A DNA stretch of 64,000 bases from Acanthosoma haemorrhoidale. Lineage: Eukaryota; Arthropoda; Insecta; Hemiptera; Acanthosomatidae. This document shows positions 20,035 to 30,828 of this stretch, piece after piece (positions within the stretch are counted from its first letter, which is position 1; each line of letters opens with the position of its first letter). The stretch lies in the NCBI GenBank assembly GCA_930367205.1, contig OV884011.1, positions 142,163,937-142,227,936 on the forward strand. The letters are read 5' to 3'. The position numbers were made by a program, and so were the translations under genes. The notes below the pieces were generated by a model. That model was not told where the DNA came from and made no database searches. It saw only the letters and a program-made list of their open reading frames with translations.

Positions 20035-21344
20035 TATTTGTATTTGCTGAATAAATATAACGTGGAGTGCGGTTACCATTATTTCCTCATAATTACCAAC
20101 TGTCAGGTGAGTCAACTTTATTAATTTTAATTAAATTAATTATAATTTAATTTAATAACATACTGAAGCCAATTAGGACCATTAGCTGTTGGGAGATATG
20201 TAACGTGTTCGTGCATATTATAAAAGCTATTTTAAAATTTGTTATTAAATTAAATATGAGGGGACTATGGCTAAAAACGACGAATATTCTGATATTTGTC
20301 CCGACACTCCTTCCTTTAAATTTTTCATTTTTTTTTTTAATCGACAAATTTATTCGACATTGAGATATGCATAACAACTTTAACCGAAAATATTTATTTT
20401 TTAGTAACAGATAATTAATTTAATGTACATATGTGATATATGATATAATAATATATGATTGTTAAATGATTAGTATAGTTAAATAATCAATATTCCGTCT
20501 TTCCACAATATGGTACTCAATCACTTATAATGTTTTCGACAGCTACAACTACAAAACTACAAAAATATCAATTAGATGCAAATAACATCTTAAACAAAAA
20601 ACAAGCCAGTTCTACCAGCACCTACAGGAGAAAGAGCATCACGATTCACCACTTATATTTGCAATGCCTAACAAATGCTAGACAATTGAATAATAATCTA
20701 TTGAAATTAAATTGAATTCCCTAATTTACAATAATATTAATATAAATAATAAACACACGTATGCTAAGACACCCAAATTTATTAGCTGTTATAAGATTTT
20801 TCATCCATCAATTGCGAGGTTAACCATGATAATAGTGTATTATTGTGTTTTTTTAAATATGTAATTATTTATTGGTTATGTGTCGATTTTTTTTAACAAA
20901 TTTTAAATTTTAGTAAAATGTGTGGAGCATTGTGGACTTATATCAATATTTTACTTATTGATTGTTATCATTGTTTTAATGATAGTTTTGGTTACCTCCA
21001 TATGGATGGTCAAAGTTTTTTTAAGGTGACTTTTAATTTTAGCCACTGAAGGTGACAGTTTAGATCTTTCAAAAACGTTATCGGTGATCCAATACAATAT
21101 TGTGAACAGTCGTAAGATTTATTATCTAATATGAGATTTGATAATTTACCATTGTATTTTACTAACTTTTACTAATAAGGGACTGCTGATTTCAACGTTT
21201 CTAGTAAAGTAGAAGAAATCCCAAGAGTCAAAGATACAAGGCAATGAGAGCAGTAAGAGATACACGGTATCTGAGGAAAAACTGTTCAGAACCTCTATCG
21301 ACCTCATGTACATCGTGTCTATGAGGTTATAGCGAAGTTTGAAG
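20035..21344. other. Start of the complete tandem unit; no gene
   Basis: By the duplication geometry this is where copy 2 of the 28.6-kb unit begins. It is very AT-rich. No gene, promoter pair or recognisable element was found. Confidence 0.5.
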
Positions 21345-21724
21345 TTTGACCTATAAATGCGCAACAGTAAGAGTCCTGGCAATGGCCAGTTTCTCCAATC
21401 ATGTCCTGAGCGTATGTGGCTCTCGCGCTCTTCGTCAGCCTCCACTGGCTCGTATCCGGTGACGTGGCTGGTGGGGGAGCGTGGGGGACTTCCCAAGACT
21501 CCGCTTACTCTTTCGCTTGCGAGGGAGGCAACAACCGTGTGGACTTGGGGGGCCCCTGGGCTGTTTGTAAGTATTGTATAAATGAGCGAGTTGATGATGA
21601 ATTGTTAATATGGTATGAATGAGAACATTAATCTCAATTATTTATTGCCTATTAAGTAAAGGCAGATTGTAATTTCATCATAATAAAGTTGTTGATTGAT
21701 AAAAAAAAAAAAAAAAAAAAAAAA
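21345..21724 (+). mobile_element. Jockey 3' end fragment with poly-A tail
   Basis: It matches the end of Jockey ORF2 (stop region near 21352) and the 3' UTR, and finishes with about 24 A at 21701-21724. It is 5'-truncated to about 380 bp. The open frames on both strands here are UTR sequence, not genes. Confidence 0.8.
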
Positions 21725-22227
21725 GAGATTTCCCTGAGTACCGGGGCTGTTTCCTTTATTCTGACCATACAAATCATTTTCCTTTGTTGAGTTTCCTGAC
21801 TGAATCCTAATTATGCCTTTGAAATTAATTCTATCATCACACTGTGTGTGTGAATTTAACTTACAACTTCTTTGACTTAACAAAATGAATGGAAGGTTTA
21901 ACTTGACACGGAAGACAGCCTCCTTCGTTCGGGGATGGAGATGGACTGCCTACTCCTCCAACTCCTAATGATATTTTCATAGCTATATCTTCTTATCCCT
22001 GTTATATCAACAAGAAAAAGTCACATGTCGGCTTCTGGATTAATTGGCCAGGCGATGACATCCGAGGAGTGGCGTGGGTGAAATAGCCAGGGTGTCCGCG
22101 CTGATCTCCCAGCGTCTTCTGAGAACCTCCAGTCAAATGACCGTAAAAAGGTAAAACGATAGCCATGCTTTCTCATCTCGAATATTCGAATCAGCTCGCA
22201 GACAGATTTAAACTTACTGTATGAACT
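21725..22227. other. Spacer, no gene
   Basis: No gene is seen. The short open frame at 22021-22233 (minus) has no supporting features. Confidence 0.45.
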
Positions 22228-22240
22228 AAACATGATTGGC

Positions 22241-22477
22241 CAGGTGTGACCTGGCCGACTTCAAACCAATGCCTAGTACCCCTAGGCTCCACCACAGGTT
22301 GACTCTCACTACCTTCCCGTATCCACGCACCTCTTTTAGGCATCCCACACCCCATATCCTTCTCAAACTTCCTTCAAATGAGACTCCCCTTAGTGAAAGG
22401 CACCCATCATCCCAAATAGTTTCCTTTATTTTTCCTACATCCTATATTTCCAGTTGAGAGCTAAGTTAAAAAAAAAA
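22241..22477 (+). mobile_element. SINE-like retroposon with poly-A tail and target-site duplication
   Basis: About 237 bp ending in a run of about 13 A (22468-22480, partly shared with the duplicated target). It is bracketed by AAACATGATTGGC (22228-22240) and AAACATGATTAGC (22478-22490), 12 of 13 identical. It has no coding capacity. Its 3' two thirds match the insertion in intron 1 of gene 1. It may be a SINE or a 5'-truncated LINE tail; I did not find convincing pol III A and B boxes. Confidence 0.7.
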
Positions 22478-22490
22478 AAACATGATTAGC

Positions 22491-23310
22491 TAGGATTACT
22501 GAAGATAATCTTTGTTAGCATTTATTTACTTCGATTTTGGACTTTTTCGTTAGCGAGAATTTCTGTTATTTGTGCTTTCCTATTCTATAACAATTACAAT
22601 TATAATAATATAATAACTCATATGGCCCTCTCCAGGAACTACTAAGGGAGATTCACTGAAAAAAAAATCATGGCTAGGGTGTTTTGCTCCAGATAAAAGA
22701 TTATTTACAGAGCTCTGATCAGACTGTGCGAGTGGATACGATACAGAGTAGAAGAAGCCATTCACCAAGATTCCAGTGAGCGGAGAGCTTCTTCCTTTAA
22801 TTGGATCTTCGACTTTTCCTCTTTTCTTCGTCCAATCATCTCACCAGCTTTACACCAGGCAATAATATTTTTATGTTTGTATTCAATGTTTTGTAAGTAT
22901 GACTAGTTTTATTAAATAGAAAAAGAGAAGGTAAGAATTTAATTTATGCCGTTGGAACCTAATATAAAGCGTATTCAAGACTATACGCAGTGCATTTACT
23001 TGCTTTTTTCATCATTTGGGCAGTTACTTGTTATAAGAGGCAGTAAAGTTAACTAACCAATAACAATAAAGGTATTTTGAAAGAATAATAAGTTAACACT
23101 AATATTTGAATGTATATAAATATATATACATGGGATGGAAATTAAGTAATGACATTTATTACCATGTTTACGGCATCTTATGAATTATATTTCTGATTTA
23201 AGGAGAATACATTTTATATAATGAAAATAAATAGCACGTTAATGATAGACTGTATTCTACATAATCATTAATACTTTCAGTCAACTGATCATTGATTAAA
23301 ACTTTCACAT
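22491..23310. other. Upstream region of cysteine-rich gene 2
   Basis: No gene. From about 23130 the sequence is homologous to 16270 onward, the region upstream of gene 1, and so begins the older duplicate of the gene unit. The left part (22491-23100) is unclassified. Confidence 0.5.
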
Positions 23311-23322
23311 TTAAATGAATAA

Positions 23323-25549
23323 ATCTCCTTTCTAGACTCCATAGGACATTGTTTCCTTGTGGGAGACCTAACTACCTCCTCCTTCATTTATTAGGGGCCC
23401 AGTCGATTGGGACCACTTCCGCCAGCTTCTTACAGTCTCCATTGACCTCAAAGTGTCCCTGAAAACATCCCAAGACCTAGACGATGCAGTGCATTCTTTC
23501 ACTACTCTGGTCCAGAGGTCGGCTTGGGAGGCATCGTCACCCCATCGTCACCCAAAAATTCATAATCATAATAGTTTACCTCAGCATCTCAAAGATCTAA
23601 TCCTATCCAAACGCCGCTCCAGAACAGTGTGGCAAAGATCCCGGCATCCTGCCGATCGCCGCTCGTACAATCAGTACTGCCGATTGGTGAAGCGGCGATT
23701 GGCATCCTTCCGTTCCGATTCTTTCAATTCCTACCTCTCCTCTCTGTCTACCAGGGATAACTCCTTGTGGAATGTAACCAAAAAAATCCTAAAGTATCAA
23801 CCTGTTTCACATCCGCTCCGTCGTGATGATGGGTCCTGGGCGGCTTCGGATGGGGATAGGTCGGAGGAATTTGCTCTGCATCTTACCCATACTTTCACAC
23901 CTAACCTTTCTCATCAAAGCCATACTCACAGCACAACTGTGGAAGATTTCCTCACTTCACCTATTCCTCTCTCTCTTCCACCAAAAGCCGTTAATCCCTC
24001 TAAGGTCAAATACCTTCTGAAAAACTTACCTTACCGAAAATCCCCTGGATATGATCTCCTTACTCCTCAAATTCTCAAACAACTTCCTCCTAAAGCCATA
24101 ATATTCCTAACCTATATATATAATTGCATTATCCGAACGACGCACTTTCCACTCCTCTGGAAACATTCCATTATTGTCCTATTCGCCAAACCCGGTAAAC
24201 CACCCAATGACGCCTCATCTTACCGTCCAATAAGCCTACTCCCTATCCTCTCAAAAATATTTGAGAAACTTCTACTAAAACGTCTACTTCCAATTATTGA
24301 ATCCAAAAACCTTTTTCCCACACACCAGTTTGGTTTCCGCCAACGGCATTCCACTGCTCAACAAGGCCTTCGCGTTGTTGATCACATCTCCTCAGCCGTT
24401 GAAACCAAACAGTATTGCACTGCTGCCTTTCTTGATATAGCTCAAGCTTTTGACAGGGTTTGGCACGCAGGTTTACTCTACAAGCTCAAAAGATATTTAC
24501 CACAGACCCTTTTCCTAATCCTACAGTCCTACCTTTCAAACCGCTTCTTCCAAGTCCGCTGTGGTTTAGAATATTCAAACTACTATCCTATAAATGCAGG
24601 AGTTCCACAGGGCAGTGTCCTGGGCCCCATCCTCTACAACCTATACACCGCTGATGTCCCCTCTACTCCCAATACCTTCTTGGCCACATTTGCAGATGAC
24701 ACTGCAGTCTTGTCATCTAACCCAGACCCCGACATAGCATCCCATAACCTTCAAAAACACCTTGACGAGATGGAGTATTGGTGCAACCAATGGCGGATCA
24801 AAGTTAATGAAGCAAAATGTTCCCACATTACCTTCACCCTTTGTCGCAAGTCTTGTCCACTAGTTTATTTTAATTCTATTCCTCTCCCTGTATCCGAGAC
24901 AGTACGGTATTTAGGCTTCCATCTCGATAAACGACTGACCTGGAACCCACATACGAGACTAAAAAGACAAGAACTAAACAGACGCTTTGGACAACTATAC
25001 AGACTACTTCAAAGGACATCCCATCTCTCAATAGAAAATAAACTACTAATCTACAAAGTTATACTTAAACCAATCTGGACATACGGAATAGAGCTATGGG
25101 GGACAGCAAAAAAGTCGAACATCAAGCGTATCCAATCCTTTCAATCAAAAGTCCTGAGAACAGTAGTAAATGCCCCTTATTATGTCAGCAACAAAACCCT
25201 TCATAACGACCTTAATATACCCTACATTCTAGAACTCATCCCTTCCAAATTTACGAAATTCCACAGTAGCCTTTCTAACCACCCTAATCCTGTAGCACAG
25301 TCACTGCACTGCGTCACTCATCCCTACAATCCTCCTCGGAGACTGAAACGGCAGTGGCCTCGTGACCTGCTATAATCAAGTGACAGTGGGAGTCCTGGCA
25401 ATGGCCAGTTTCTCCAATCATGTCCTGAATGAATGAGCGAGTGAATGACGAAATGTAAATATGGTATGAATGATCGTATATCTTAATTACTTATTGCCTA
25501 GCAAGGCAGATTGTAATTTTAGCACAATAAAGGAATTTTATTATTATTA
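23323..25549 (+). mobile_element. 5'-truncated, internally deleted Jockey with TTA-repeat tail
   Basis: Bracketed by a perfect 12-bp duplication TTAAATGAATAA (23311-23322, 25550-25561) in the region upstream of gene 2. It begins inside ORF2 at the equivalent of about 10865. It lacks about 275 bp of the endonuclease domain (equivalent 10904-11177), keeps the full reverse transcriptase, and has a 140-bp deletion in the 3' UTR. Unlike other copies it ends in (TTA)n. The orthologous spot upstream of genes 1 and 3 is empty, so it arrived after those lineages split. Confidence 0.88.
23453..25375 (+). pseudogene. Jockey ORF2 remnant, open reverse-transcriptase frame
   Basis: 640 open codons covering residues about 257-896 of the full ORF2. 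The complete reverse transcriptase is present, with AFLDIAQAFDRVWH, GVPQGSVLGPILYNLY and the FADD box, plus the C-terminal region; the endonuclease is lost. It differs from the full-length copies by scattered substitutions, many of them silent or conservative, and has no stop. That fits insertion of a closely related but distinct subfamily member. It is dead as an element in cis because the 5' UTR, ORF1 and endonuclease are missing. Confidence 0.85.
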
Positions 25550-25985
25550 TTAAATGAATAACTCCAGCTTCATAAAAATGTCAAAACTGGTATAAAACCT
25601 CTTGCAATCCAAGTCAACTAAAGGCCCAATATATTGCATTTCATTGACAGAAAAAACTTACTCATCGGGAAAGTCAATTCTGTTTATTTTATTGCCTACA
25701 AAGAGCAGGCTAATATTGTATCCGTCATGTAGCTGATAAAAGTGTACCACTAAAACCTAAACAGCTGGTTTCAAGAAACCTACGAATATTTTAAACTGAA
25801 TCTAATTTATGGATTTCTCGGATGTAAATTACAATAATTATTACATAAATAGAAAAACAATGAAGGCAAGACCTTTTCAACAAGACGTGTCACTAGATCT
25901 ATTTCTTGAGCCAATTATCATTGAGAGAGTATCTATTGATTTAAAAATTATGATGAGATAACATCTCAAGTATACTTAATACAAC

Positions 25986-25994
25986 TATAAAAAG
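25986..25994 (+). promoter_or_regulatory. TATA box of cysteine-rich gene 2
   Basis: TATAAAAAG, 47 bases before the ATG at 26033, with the same spacing as in genes 1 and 3. Confidence 0.65.
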
Positions 25995-26032
25995 CTAGTA
26001 GCATTTCGTTAGTTTATACCAAGGAAGCAAAT

Positions 26033-27480
26033 ATGGCTCGTGCTCTGATTTTAGCTTCTGTTTTAATCTTCTCCGCAGTAGCGGTGATGACAGCTGATGT
26101 TGAAGAGAATGATGTCGGCTGTGAGTATAAAATATATTATATCATATAATACGATTATGCTAAATATATAATTACTTTATTTTTATTTGTGGAGTTTAAT
26201 GCTTAAGTTTAAGTTAAATTATAGAAAATTCAATCCACACTTCATCAATGAATCCACCATTTAAATAATAACTGGGAACAGCAGAACAAGTAAATGAAAG
26301 ATGTTAACCATAAATTAGTTTCCACGACAATGGGAGAGGCTTCAATTTTGAAAATGTCGCTTACCTACTCCACCTGTAGTCCGAGTTATTGTATAACATA
26401 ACCCGAGTTAACTAACAGCGTTGTGGCAATGTTTCAGTTGTGTGGTGCAGTGCAACGACATATTGCAATACCGGTACCCATTGCTGCTCTACAACCTCCT
26501 GCTGTCCTGACACCCGCTACTGCTGCGGAGGAGGACAATTCTGCTGTGCCCGAGACAGTTCTCAACTTAGAGGGTAAGTAAAAATAAGATAGATGTTTAT
26601 TTGAATCATGACAAAAAAATACAGCAAAAATATCATTTATTTTGGGCAATGGTGACTGAAATCTATTTGAGGGTGTGGATATGGATAAATCTCATTTATG
26701 TGGTTAGAAAGTAATGAGAAAACTATATAGAACAATATAAACATAATATAACTCACCTAGAAAGATTATATAAAAATAATAAATTTCTAAAAAGAACATT
26801 AAAACTGGAAACGATTATAAATGCAAAAGTTTATAATAGATCAGTAAATAAAACTTCCAATATAAACAACGAACACTATCAACTATACAATTTACCTGAA
26901 AAATCTGTCCTAACAGTAATAAAATTACAGCCCCATTTCTATACAAAGTTATTGGGAGTTATCTCATTACCTAAATACAAATTTAAAATCAAGTATAGAT
27001 TGAGCATTCTGTGATAGATCTTAATTTTTATTATAGTTATATTGTACTTATGTTGTAATCCATTTTTCTATCACAGTTCATAATTTTATTCCACAGTTCC
27101 TCGCTTAATCATTATGATGTAATTGACTATAATCGAAACAGTCCAAAAATGTAGGAATCTGCTCTTACAAATAAAAAAGGTTATGCGTACTGTTCTGTAA
27201 ATAAATATTCTACCAATGAAGAAATATTATATTATAATATCTACTAATATGAGAAATATTAAATCCTGAGCCAGGTTTTTTCCCAATAAAACCTAACTAA
27301 CTAACTATGATTTATGATCACAATGTTTTATTGAACATTTCAAAAATTTCCGGATAAAATTAACAGTTATTAAAAGACAAAAATTTTGTGAATTATTATT
27401 GTGATTTCTCTGAACTAATTATTTATTTATTGTTTTTTAGGGGAATAATCCCAGCTATATTCAGCAATAAAGGAAACTAG
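26033..27480 (+). CDS. Cysteine-rich secreted protein gene 2 (3 exons, 87 aa), diverged paralogue
   Basis: Exons 26033-26120, 26438-26573 and 27441-27480, with the same lengths and intron phases as gene 1. The ten-cysteine ladder is fully kept (RYCCGGGQFCC). Against gene 1, eight codons change the amino acid (two in the signal peptide, six in and around the cysteine exon) and three are silent only. Intron 1 is 148 bases shorter because the SINE-like insertion is absent; intron 2 carries small deletions. AATAAA is at 27512. A truncated Jockey lies about 480 bases upstream of its TATA box, which may alter regulation. No stop or splice damage is visible, so it is probably a working gene. Confidence 0.82.
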
Positions 27481-27511
27481 TGAATTTGATTTGCTGTACG
27501 ATGTATTATAT

Positions 27512-27517
27512 AATAAA
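27512..27517 (+). terminator. Polyadenylation signal of gene 2
   Basis: AATAAA, 31 bases past the stop, conserved with genes 1 and 3. Confidence 0.7.
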
Positions 27518-27544
27518 TAAGAACACATAAGCAGTACAATATGG

Positions 27545-28613
27545 TTGTCTTTATGTTTTCCCTTTTTTAAACTCAATATTAAGGATTGATATAACATACC
27601 TTAACGGTGAAGATAGTAGATAGATCTACAAAACAAACAAAAACGCTCAAATAAGATCCGATTCTTATCACCTTACCTTATTCCTACCTAAATGGTCGTG
27701 AACGGTGTTACTAGTGTTAATTCTTCAACCCTATCCCGAGGGTACTGGCTAAAATTTAATACTTAGGACGCACACCCAGGAGCCATTTCCTGTGGACCTG
27801 TTTCTAAATATTAAAACTATTGTGAAAATTGCCCAGTCCTCAGTGATTCCCTTTCCTTTCCACTGTATACGTGTCCTTTCCTAGGCTAACTGCCGAGAGA
27901 GACCGACCAACTAGTAATATCCGATGAGTGTGAACCGGGATCTGAATGTAATTTAAAACTCTGAGCTCTACGCTTTAATGGATCAATGTAAGTATATTAT
28001 AGCAGCAAGGACTGACCCTGGACCTAACAATGATTTAATAGGGAGTCCATATTATTTATAAGGTACCACTATCCGGTAGCGATCGCAGGCTGAAACTTAA
28101 ATATTGCCATAGCAGACAAAAAAATAGTGCATGTAATTAAAAAGTTTTAGTTGATTTCTGGATATTATCCCTATAATGGAATACGATTTTATTATATTTC
28201 TTCTTTTAATAATCGAAGTATTGTTAATTCATTTCTTTTTTTATACAACCTGATCTTTTACTTGGTAAAATAAATTCATATAATGCATTTTTCGAGGGAA
28301 AATCATGTTGTTTCTTTCAGCTTAGTACTTAACTACTTACGTTCATCATTTATAATATTTCATAAGTATCGTTTAGTTGCTTCCATCTTATTGACACGAG
28401 TACTTATAGTGAAGATAACTGGAAATATGAGATACCTGGAAATAATATTTATTTCATTTGATTATATTCTGGATGACCTAACGGTATGTTGAATTTGGAG
28501 TATTAGTGGGTGGCATCACAATTCTTTAAGTTTCATTATTGTAGACCATTGTAATTTAATCCTATAGACGTACAGAGGTTTAAGGCTAAGGGTTAAAATG
28601 TAAGCGGTAACAT
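27545..28613. other. Downstream flank of gene 2 and start of the next unit
   Basis: Until about 28130 this is the diverged counterpart of 18785-19340. 28150-28540 is unmatched in the window, and its open frame 28283-28492 has no family resemblance. From 28541 the sequence matches 48741 onward, so 28541 is close to an ancestral unit boundary that is also present after copy 2. Confidence 0.55.
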
Positions 28614-29551
28614 ATAAGTATAAATTGGTCGGATCATTAGGGGGCCTGGATAATTAGCCTGCTACCACAGAGTATCAATCTTCAGTTCAAGCGAGCAAGC
28701 AAGCTCTGTTTTCCCGAACACCAAACCATAGTAGATTCATCAGCTGCTTCAGCAGCTACCTGACTGCGAACTCTGAACTGAAGTTCTTAAAGTACCCCTT
28801 CCTCATTTTCATCACCACTTCCTGATTTGATTGTGGGTTGTTTGCAATGGATGTAGATTTTATATTGACACCAAGATATAGTTCCTCAACAATTACGGGG
28901 ACAAAAACTTGTAGGTTTGTCAGTGCCTTACTCTTTCTCCGGGTTTCAAGCGTCTTGGAAAGTAAAGTTTAGTTGTCCAAACATATTTTTTCCATTTTCT
29001 TCCCAAAAATTTTGGGTCATTTTTACTTCATTCTCTCTTGTAAATCGAGTAGTACTTTCTTAAATTGGTTGTGAGACACCTTTAACCTGAACACACGAAA
29101 ATTATTTTAAATGGTTTTCTAACTCATGCGTTTACTGTCTCAAGTTCTCGCACTCCTTGATTTCCAGGATGAATCATTATCCTTTTAGACGACTTGATTG
29201 AATATGACTTTGGTGAAATAAAATTAATCACACACGGTCCTAGAACAGGCTGGAACCTACCGATTGAGGGAATCATGCAATCCCTAATTGACTATATTAA
29301 CGGATCCATCACGGTGTCTAAGAACACCTCTTCCAAGTTTCTTGCGGCAACTTTCCACTCTAGTAGGAAATGCTCCCTTAAATTTTCGGTAGAAGTATAG
29401 CGATCCAAAGTGTATTTATAGTTATTATTAACGATGTCCCGTTCCGTTATAAAGAAGAATACATTTTCTTGTTATTTTAAAATGGTACTGTGAAATTTAC
29501 TATACGGGTTTGGTTTTCTTTGTGAAAATGATCAAATTTTTGATTTATGAA
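28614..29551. other. Duplicate of 1-938, no gene
   Basis: Near-identical to the first 938 bases of the window, including the uncalled 68-codon frame (29194-29400), with one G/A difference near its end. Confidence 0.6.
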
Positions 29552-30198
29552 TTTTTTTTTACTGTGATAAAATTACCTTCTGCCGTTTTGGGCAATAAAC
29601 AATTGCGTTAAATGTTCTCATTAATACCATATTTACAATTCTTCATTCACTCGCTTATTCATACAGTATTTACTAACATCCAAGAGACCTCCCAAATCCA
29701 CATGGTTCTCACCTCAAGGTTGGACCCTACGAAAGAGGAAGCGGAGTCTTAAGAAGCCCCCCACGCTCCTTCATCAGACTTGTCACCAGATATGAGCTAG
29801 TAGAGACGGACTAAGAGCGCGAGAGCCACAGGTGCTCAGTACTGATTGGAGTTACAGTCCATTGCAAGGACTCCCACTCTCAAGTATTTGTAGCAGGACA
29901 CAGGACCACCGCCACTATAGTCTCCGAGAAGGACTATTAAGATGTGTGGAGCAGCGTAATGACTAATCTAGGGAATCAAGGTGGTTGGATAGGTTTCGAT
30001 GGAATTTCATGAGTTTAAGAATTTAGGGTATATTGAGATCATTATGAAGGGTTTTGTTGCTGACGCAATAATGGGCATTGACTATTGTCCTCAAGAATTG
30101 TAAGAATTGGACTGTTCGATATTTGTTGCCCCCATAGCTTTCTCTATTCCGTACGTATAGATTGGCTTAAGAATAACATTGTAATTTTATTTTATTTT
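29552..30198 (-). mobile_element. Jockey fragment, duplicate of 939-1585
   Basis: Same decayed ORF2 C-terminus and 3' UTR on the minus strand, carried along in the segmental duplication. Confidence 0.8.
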
Positions 30199-30828
30199 TT
30201 TTATATTTATTCTTTTATTGAGCTAAAATTACAATCTGCGTTATTAGGCAATAAGTAATTGAGATTATTGTTCTCATTCATACCCTATTTACAATTCATC
30301 ATTAACTCGCTCATTTATACAATATTTACAAACAGCCCAGAGACCTCCCAATCCACATGGTTTTTACCTCCCTCGCATACGAAAGAGGAAGAACATTCTT
30401 AGGAAGTCTCCCACGCTCCTCCGCCAGCCGCGTCACCGGATACAAGCCAGTGGAGGCTGACGATGACCACGAGAGCCACATACGCTCAGTACATGATTGA
30501 AGAAACTGGCCATTGCCAGGACTCCCACTATCACGCATTTATAGCAGGTCACGAGGTCACTGCCGTTTCAGTCTCCGAGGAGGATTATATGGATGGTGCA
30601 GGATCAAGTGGTGCAGTGCAATGACTGTGCTACGGGATTAGGGTGTTGTGGTAGGTTACCATGGAATTTCATGACCTTGGAAGAGATGAGTTCAAGAATG
30701 TAGGGTATATTAAGATCGTTATGAAGTGTTTTGTTGCTGACGTTTAGGGGCATATACTATTGTTATCAGGACTGGAAGGATTGGATACACTTGTTCGACT
30801 TTTTTGCTTTCCCCTATTCATATGTCCT
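30199..30828 (-). mobile_element. Jockey fragment, duplicate of 1586-2215
   Basis: Same decayed fragment as 1586-2215, carried along in the segmental duplication. Confidence 0.8.

Noticed and set aside
19801..20124. 107-codon open frame across the duplication breakpoint
   Set aside because: Its second half is lost in copy 2, and the homologous repeat at 61715 is not open, so it is not a conserved gene.
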